This document shows, piece after piece, positions 36,695 through 64,000 of a DNA stretch of 64,000 nucleotides. The first letter of the stretch is position 1, and each line of letters begins with the position of its first letter. The position numbers and the translations under genes were made by a program. The notes under the pieces are model-generated. The model made no database searches. It was given only the letters and a program-made list of their open reading frames with translations, and was not told the DNA's origin. This DNA is from Pogona vitticeps (Eukaryota; Chordata; Lepidosauria; Squamata; Agamidae): assembly GCF_051106095.1 (NCBI RefSeq), contig NC_135783.1, forward strand, positions 209,094,472 through 209,158,471, given 5' to 3'.

Positions 36695-37046
36695 GGACGT
36701 GGTGGCGCTGTTGGCTAAACCGCAGAAGCCTGTGCTGCAGGGTCAGAAGACCAAGCAGTCGTAAGTTCGAATCCACGCGACGGAGTGAGCTCCCGCCACT
36801 TGTCCCAGCTCCCGCCAACCTAGCGGTTCGAAAGCATGCAAATGCAAGTAGATAAATAGGGACCACCTCGGTGGGAAGGTAACCACGTTCCGTGTCTAAG
36901 TCGCACTGGCCATGTGACCATGGAAAATTGTCTTTGGACAAACGCTGGCTCTATGGCTTGGAAACGGGGATGAGCACCACCCCCTAGAGTCGAACACGAC
37001 TGGACAAAAATTGTCAAGGGGAACCTTTACCTTTACCTTTACCTTT
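36695..37046 (+). mobile_element. Sauria-type SINE 1 (tRNA head, BovB tail)
   Basis: The head 'gggacgtggtggcgctg' and the B-box-like 'agttcgaatccacg' are followed by a lizard SINE body ('gggaccacctcggtgggaag'). A BovB-like end 'gagtcgaacacgactgg' and (ACCTTT)n tail close it. Direct repeats of 11 bases (aaaaagcaaag) flank it at 36684-36694 and 37047-37057. The right one is the edge of another SINE, so it inserted into older repeat DNA. Confidence 0.9.
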
Positions 37047-37057
37047 AAAAAGCAAAG

Positions 37058-37262
37058 TGTGCTGCTTATATACCATTCCATACTGCTCTCTCTGGGCAGT
37101 TTAGAACTTAATTATGCAGGCTACATATTGCCCCACATCATGAGCTGGATACTCAGTTTACTGACCACAGTGGTAAGGATGGAAGGCTGAGCCAAGCCCG
37201 AGACAATTTCCTAAGCCCAGTCTTCACTGCAGTACTGCAGTTTAGCCACTGTGCCATGAAGT
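37058..37262 (-). mobile_element. tRNA-headed, L2-type-tailed SINE (target of the Sauria SINE)
   Basis: Minus-strand copy of the 23155 family: 'gtgtgctgcttatataccat', 'gctggatactcagtttac' and 'gcagtactgcagtttagcc', with an A-box-like end. Its left edge is the target site of the Sauria-type SINE. Confidence 0.65.
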
Positions 37263-38094
37263 TCAGTATACATTTTTGGGACAGACAGACAGACTAATAA
37301 TCTGGATTTATTCAAAGCCCTTCGTATAGTTTTAGTTCTTAGCATGCTTCCACCTTAGCATACCCATTTGATTATTGATTTTGAGATATCCATGTGACAA
37401 CCACTTTGACTGTTACTGGACTATAGTCATTCTAAAAACCCATCAGCAATGTAATTCTCACCTTCCTTTTCCCATCTGATGTGTCTCTACCCTTCCATCG
37501 TCTCCACCATGTATATAAACCTGTGGCCTTACTATTATTCTCCATGTGTCAGAGAAAATGGATTGTAATGCACGAAAGCTGACGCTGGAATAGATCCATT
37601 TGTCTCTAAGGTATCACGAATCTTCTATTTCTATTTTTGCTATATGACCTGGAGCAGACTAACATGGCCGCCTCATTGTAAACATCCCTACAAAGAACAT
37701 CAAACTCAATTATATTTCTCAACTATTGTGCATTCTAGAAATCACAGTCTAGTGAATTAGCCTTCTTTTCTGGGTTTTTTTTAGATTGCATGGAAAAAAG
37801 CCAGGGAAAGGTTTTTGTTTTTGTTTTTGTCTACAGCTCCCAGAATCCCCAGACAGAATGGCCAGAACGCAACATTTCCAAGCTGTGCTTTGGACTCTGA
37901 CTTTTGAGATACCCCTTTCTCACATTCACCTCCATTAAGACACAATACAAAAAGGGGATTTTAAAAAGATGGTGCTCTTGAAAGTGGATTTGATTACAAT
38001 TTGTGGGTCTTTAGGAGGACTTAGATTGACAGAAAGACACTCATAATGAGACACACTTGATGCACAAAAAAGGAATAGGAACAAAAGAACTATC

Positions 38095-38800
38095 TGCTTG
38101 AATTAATACAAGGCCCCATCTAGTTTAAGGACATGAGAACAGCCTTACTGGCTCTAATCCAGAACTCTGTTCCCACCCTGGCCAATCAGATGCCTACGGG
38201 AAGCCCACAAGGGGGACAGAAGTGCAATAACACCCTCCCACTCGTGTTCTCCAACAACTGATACTCTGAAGCAGATTGGCTCTTTGATAATGGAAGTAAA
38301 TATATAGCGATCATGATTAGCAGACATTGATAGCTTTATTCTCCACGAATAAATTGAATCCCCTTTGAAAGCTGTCCAGGTTTGTGGTGATCACTACAAG
38401 TTTGCAAGGGGGAAAAATTATAGCTTTAAACATGTGTTGTTTAAAAAAGTATCTCTGTTGAGGCAACCCCGAACCTCCTAGCATTCAGCTTCATCAGAAG
38501 ACCCGTTGAATGACTCCAGGTTCTAGAATCATGAAGGACATTCACCTGTCAGTTTTTCCATACCATTCATCTTGCAGACCTCTCCCTCACCTATTTACTA
38601 TTTTTCTGAGTTACAGAGTTTAAAACATTGTGAACTTTCATCATTTGGGAGCTGCTCCATATCTTGATCACTCTGGTTGCTGTTCTGTGCACCCTAATTT
38701 CTGTTTCTGTAGTGGCCAGCAGGTGTGGATTGCTCAGCCTGCATCTTTTACACATCCCATGTGTTCAATCCTGATTCTTTTACCTCCCATTAAAAAAAGA
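38095..38800. mobile_element. Ancient CR1/L3-like LINE remnant
   Basis: 'ggccaatcagatgcctacgg' and 'gaagcccacaaggggg', with 'gacattgatagctttattctcc' further on, are the hallmark order of a very old amniote LINE remnant. The part at 38640-38760 ('gttgctgttctgtgcaccc') continues it. Highly diverged. Confidence 0.5.
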
Positions 38801-38844
38801 AACCATATAAAATTGCATTTAAACTGGATGCATGTCCCCTAATA

Positions 38845-39274
38845 CAGTGGTGCCCCGCAAGACGATGTTCATTCATTCCGCAAAAATCGCTGTCTTGCAA
38901 AAACATTGTCTTGCAAAATGCGGTTCCCCATTGGAATGTATTGAAATCTATTTAATGCATTCCAATGGGTAAAAAATTGTTGTCTGCGACATAGGAAAAC
39001 CGTTTTGCGAAGCGTGGACCCAGCTATCAAAATCACTGTCTTGCAAAAAACCGTCCCTAAAAAAAACGTTTTGCGAAGCGTGGACCCAGCTGTCAAAATC
39101 ATCATCATGTGAAAAACAGTCCCGAAAAAAAAAGTCTTGCGAAGCATGGACTAAAACATTGTCTAGTGAAAATTGCCCATAGGGAAAACCATTTTGCGAA
39201 GCGCTATAGCGATCGCAAAAAAAGTCTTGCAAATTAACCGCTTTGCGAGGTAATCGTCTAGCAAGGCATCATTG
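38845..39274. mobile_element. Tigger/mariner-like MITE 2 with internal 66-base repeats
   Basis: The ends are CAGTGGTGCCCCGC and GCAAGGCATCATTG, flanked by TA on both sides (38843-38844 and 39275-39276). Inside, 'gcgaagcgtggacccagc' recurs at 39007 and 39073, and 'gcgaagcatggac' at 39139, a strict 66-base period. It shares its first ten terminal bases with the element at 56799-57199. No coding sequence. Confidence 0.85.
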
Positions 39275-39587
39275 TACATATTTCCCCCCAGTATACACAT
39301 TTCTATACAGTCTTTGAGCTGAGAACCGTATGCAAAACTCAGAAAAGAACACCACCTAAAGGATAACTGTGTTCTGATTTGATCTGATTTGTGTACTGGT
39401 TAGTTGTCTTAAACTATTTTTATTTTATTTAATCAATTTCTAGACTCCACTGTATCTGGAAAAAAAATGAACTAGTTTACAATGAGAGTTTAAAAAAACT
39501 AAAATACCAAGTAAAAATCTCCAAATGAAGAAAGAAAATTAAAAAACAAGAACTTGAAACAATTTTTCAACAACACAACACAATGGC

Positions 39588-39790
39588 TGAAATTCTGTTG
39601 CTCAACATTGTGTGCTGCGCTACAGCAGGCCTGTTGAATCAGTGAGGATTTCTTGAGTCAAAGCAGTGTGCTGCCTATATACCACTTCATAGCGCTTAAA
39701 GCTCTCTCTGAACTTTATAAGTTTTATTGATTCAAATGAGCCTCCTCTAGCTGTAATTTACTACACTAAGCCATAGGATTTCACCCAATG
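39588..39790. mobile_element. MITE-like repeat split by a SINE fragment
   Basis: The outer ends 'gctgaaattctgttgctc' and 'gccataggatttcaccc' are inverted. Between them at about 39658-39722 sits a minus-strand piece of the L2-type-tailed SINE ('gtgctgcctatataccac'). A relative of the outer element is at 22275-22420. Confidence 0.5.
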
Positions 39791-40600
39791 TGTCAGCAGA
39801 AGCCGAGTGAAGAGATAAGTCTGTGACAAGTGACTCAGCCCAGTTGCTGCTTTCCAAATACAGGGAGGGGCATCTCAAAAGCTAAGGGGACATGGAGAAG
39901 GCTTGCTTCTGGGTCACCATCTGATGACAAGCAGGAGAACCTACTACAATATCAGTTAAAGCAGGCCACTGGATATGGCGAAGGCGTAGGGATCTCTCTC
40001 CCTTTCCTCTCCCATTGCCTTACCTACTGCAGCCCTGCGGCCAGTTTCACTACCAGCCTGGTATGGGGAAAGGGTTTTAAAAGCTTTTGGGTAGCTGATT
40101 GGCTCAGAAGGAGACCTATTGTACTTCCCAAGTTGGCAGGGTTGGTGGTGGAATAGCTCAGCTTATTTCTCCCTCAATTTCATGAGAGGAAGAGCTTGTA
40201 CCTTTCTTATTTATTATATTCCCTCTCCTCTATAAACATGCACCTTCTGAAATGCAGCAGAAAGAACTGTAAAGAACATTCTTAACAGAGCTTTGGCGTA
40301 ATTTAAATTGTTTCATTCCCACTCCCCTTTCTACTGCTGTGTTTGCAGCTTAACCCATACTGTATTTTGCACCTTTCCACTACGGCAGCGTAATGAGAAA
40401 AAAAATCCTGTGCTCCTTTGCTGGGAGTCAGCTTCAGGGAAATAAGCGAGGTTATTTTTTGGGAAGACACATTCAGAATCCTGCTGTGAGTTGCCACAGT
40501 TTAACCATCTATTCACTAAACCCGCAAAACGTCCTTTCCAGGGAGTTCAACCCATATTCCTTCCACGGGAACTCTGCACATCCTCAGTTATCACAATATC
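39791..40600. other. Upstream of DPP4; nothing recognised
   Basis: No repeat or gene could be supported. It could hold distal regulatory DNA of DPP4, but nothing in the sequence shows it. Confidence 0.3.
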
Positions 40601-40607
40601 TGAATGG

Positions 40608-40737
40608 GGCCATATGGTTGAGGTCTCTGGCTGTAGGTAGAGCCAGGGGTTGGGAGTTCGATTCTCCACTGTGCCTCCCTGAGAGAGGCTGGAATCCCTG
40701 ATCCACAAGGTCCCTTTTAGCTCTGCAAGCCTAAGAT
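40608..40737 (+). mobile_element. tRNA-derived SINE (MIR-like), copy 2
   Basis: 'agccaggggttgggagttcg' and 'attctccactgtgcctccc', then 'gatccacaaggtccctttt', follow the same order as 34861-34998. It sits about 250 bases left of the DPP4 CpG island. Confidence 0.6.
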
Positions 40738-41823
40738 AAAATTATATCTGGCAGGAGGGGAGAAGAGAAGGACGTGTATAGAGCCTCCTAGGGGGATTTT
40801 CCCTTCCTGCCCTTGGGAATCCCAGGGACGATGGAACTTTCGATTGTGCAAAACATTACTTCAGAAAAGTACCTTTGAGCCCAGCCGTCCTTATCCCTAC
40901 CCCTAAAACAGTTACAGCTGCTACCAGTTTGATGAATGTGATCAAGATCCCCTGAGGGGTATGCTCCCTTATGCTCTACACTAGGGTGGCTGACAGCAGC
41001 AAACTTTCCTCGGCAGAGCCACGAAGCGGGGGGGGGGGGCGCAAACCCCCTTGGGAGACGGTCGAGCCTGGCGCCGAGGAAGCACAAAGCAGGCTCGCGG
41101 CTAAAAAGCAGCTCCGTTTCGTGGCCCTCGACGCTTTCGTAACGCGGGCCCCGAAGCCCGGCTCCAAGCAGGGAGGGCACCGTGTAGGGCTCGCTCGCTG
41201 GGCAGCGTGGCTAGTCCGAGCTTTGGTTGGCCACGGCAGCGCTCTGTAGAGCCCGAGCCACGCGTGGGCCCGAGCTCCCCTCCGGGAGAGGAGGGGAGGG
41301 GAGGCGAAGGCGGGCAGACCGGGAGCGCTCTCTCCACACACGCGCCAACCCTTGGCTTCCTTCGCCGCCGCGGCGCAAGTTCCACCGGTGGAGCTGCGCC
41401 CGCCCACGTTCGCAAGGAGGCGCCTCGCGTGTCTCCGCCGCGCCTGAGGGGTTTTGCGGGCCCACGTCTCAGCTGTTCCCCTCACCGCCGCGAGAGCAGC
41501 TGGGTGACCCTCGCCCGCCCCTCGCCTCTGCCCTCGCCTCCCCGGCCTCCGGGCTCCTCGCCACAGGCTCCTGCCCCTGCCCGCCCCTCCGGACTCCTCC
41601 CTCTGTGCCCGCCTGCTCGGGTTCCCGTGCCTGTCGTGGCGGCCCCGGCCCGCCGAGAAAGGTGGGCCACCGCCAGGAGTTTGCCCCCGGCCCCTCCTCC
41701 TCCGCCTCCTCGGCCAGAGCACTTCGCTAATGGTTAACTTCTAGGCGCTGCGGCTGGCGGTGGACGACGGAGCGCCCGCGACCCAAGTCTCCGTCCGCCG
41801 AAAGCGGAGGCGCTTCCCACGGC

Positions 41824-41825
<2 letters not shown>

Positions 41826-41869
<44 letters not shown>

Positions 41870-41879
41870 GCCGCCGCCG
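41826..41879 (+). repeat. (CTG)14(CCG)4 tract in presumed DPP4 5' UTR
   Basis: Fourteen CTG units (41826-41867) are followed by four CCG units (41868-41879). The tract ends 32 bases before the start codon. CTG codons here are out of frame with the ATG (distance 86 bases), so CUG initiation would not extend DPP4. Confidence 0.9.
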
Positions 41880-41911
41880 CCTCGGCTTGTTGGACGCCCA
41901 GAGCTCCCGCC

Positions 41912-63508
<21,597 letters not shown>

Positions 63509-63574
63509 GTAACTAATCATATAAAAATGAACCGTTTGCTTCTGATCTAACAGTAGAATGTAATTGTTGCCAAT

Positions 63575-63643
63575 TGTTGTTTTTAATTGATAATGGCTGT
63601 ATTCAAATGCAAGAGCGGTAGATTCTACCAGATGGGCGGGATA

Positions 63644-63702
<59 letters not shown>

Positions 63703-63703
63703 A
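63575..63703 (+). repeat. Retroelement tail and (AAAT)n microsatellite
   Basis: 'ctaccagatgggcgggat' is an L2/CR1-like 3' end that runs into about 15 AAAT units (63642-63703), in DPP4 intron 8. Confidence 0.8.
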
Positions 63704-64000
63704 TTGGTATAATGAGAATAAGTTGCAGTGAACAGCAAGCTCACAAAGTCCCTCCTCTTATTTCTTTTTTTCACATGAAAGGGAGGAGACTAAAAGTTTT
63801 CACATTCAATTTGGCAAACCATAACTTGTGGCAAAACCAAGATTTAGATTCTGGTTTAAGATCCTGGCTAGTTAACAAATTATAGTTTGCCATATTTAGA
63901 TGAAACATTAAGCTATGATTTGCTACAGATAAGAAATGAAAGTTTTTGACAGGCATGTGGCATAGCAAGGAAGAACAGTCAGCTGTTCTGAGGTTTGACG
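63704..64000 (+). other. DPP4: DPP4 intron 8, cut by the window edge
   Basis: No exon seen. The remaining DPP4 exons, including the catalytic domain, should lie to the right. Confidence 0.6.

Noticed and set aside
40976-41722. 248-codon minus-strand open frame and several overlapping + frames of 100-176 codons near 41.0-41.7 kb
   Set aside because: They all lie in the CpG island, where stop codons are rare by composition. The products are low-complexity Arg/Pro/Gly/Ala-rich and overlap in several frames.

Overview
The window is vertebrate nuclear DNA, most likely from a squamate reptile (a lizard or snake). Three things point there. The proglucagon precursor carries a sauropsid-style tail after GLP-2. 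There are at least three tRNA-headed, BovB-tailed Sauria-type SINEs with BovB LINE tails nearby. The rest is dense in CR1/L2-like LINE ends, foldback elements, Tigger-like and hAT-like MITEs, a DIRS fossil, solo LTRs and long microsatellites. No prokaryotic features, rRNA, tRNA genes or CRISPR arrays were seen.

Two host genes lie head to tail on the + strand. The first is GCG (preproglucagon). Its coding exons are at 1231-1328, 1711-1872, 10034-10171, 13699-13845 and 15952-15976, giving a complete 189-residue precursor with signal peptide, glucagon, GLP-1, GLP-2 and a seven-residue C-terminal tail. The 5' noncoding exon and promoter were not found and may lie before the window. The second is DPP4 (dipeptidyl peptidase 4). 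It starts in a CpG island at about 40.98-42.18 kb. Its first eight coding exons (41912-63508, 198 residues) encode the cytoplasmic stub, membrane anchor and the beginning of the beta-propeller. The catalytic domain lies beyond the right edge. Gene order and orientation match the known vertebrate GCG-DPP4 linkage, and the peptides of the first gene are classic substrates of the second gene's protease.

Layout: 1-16.5 kb is GCG, with an unusually long 8.2 kb intron between the glucagon and GLP-1 exons. 16.5-41 kb is intergenic and repeat-rich: Tigger-like MITEs, LINE ends, a DIRS fossil at about 24.9-27.2 kb abutted by a BovB tail, foldbacks and SINEs. 41-42.2 kb is the DPP4 CpG island, with a (CTG)14(CCG)4 tract in the presumed 5' UTR. 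42-64 kb is DPP4 introns 1-8, with two solo LTRs, a long compound microsatellite, a hAT-like element nested in a SINE, and further MITEs.

The observation most worth following is a recurring hammerhead-ribozyme-like signature (CTGANGA, one extra base, hairpin, GAAA). It occurs in the arms of three inverted-dimer repeats from two sequence families (14.0, 33.1 and 45.2 kb). It is not a canonical hammerhead core, so this is offered as a hypothesis.
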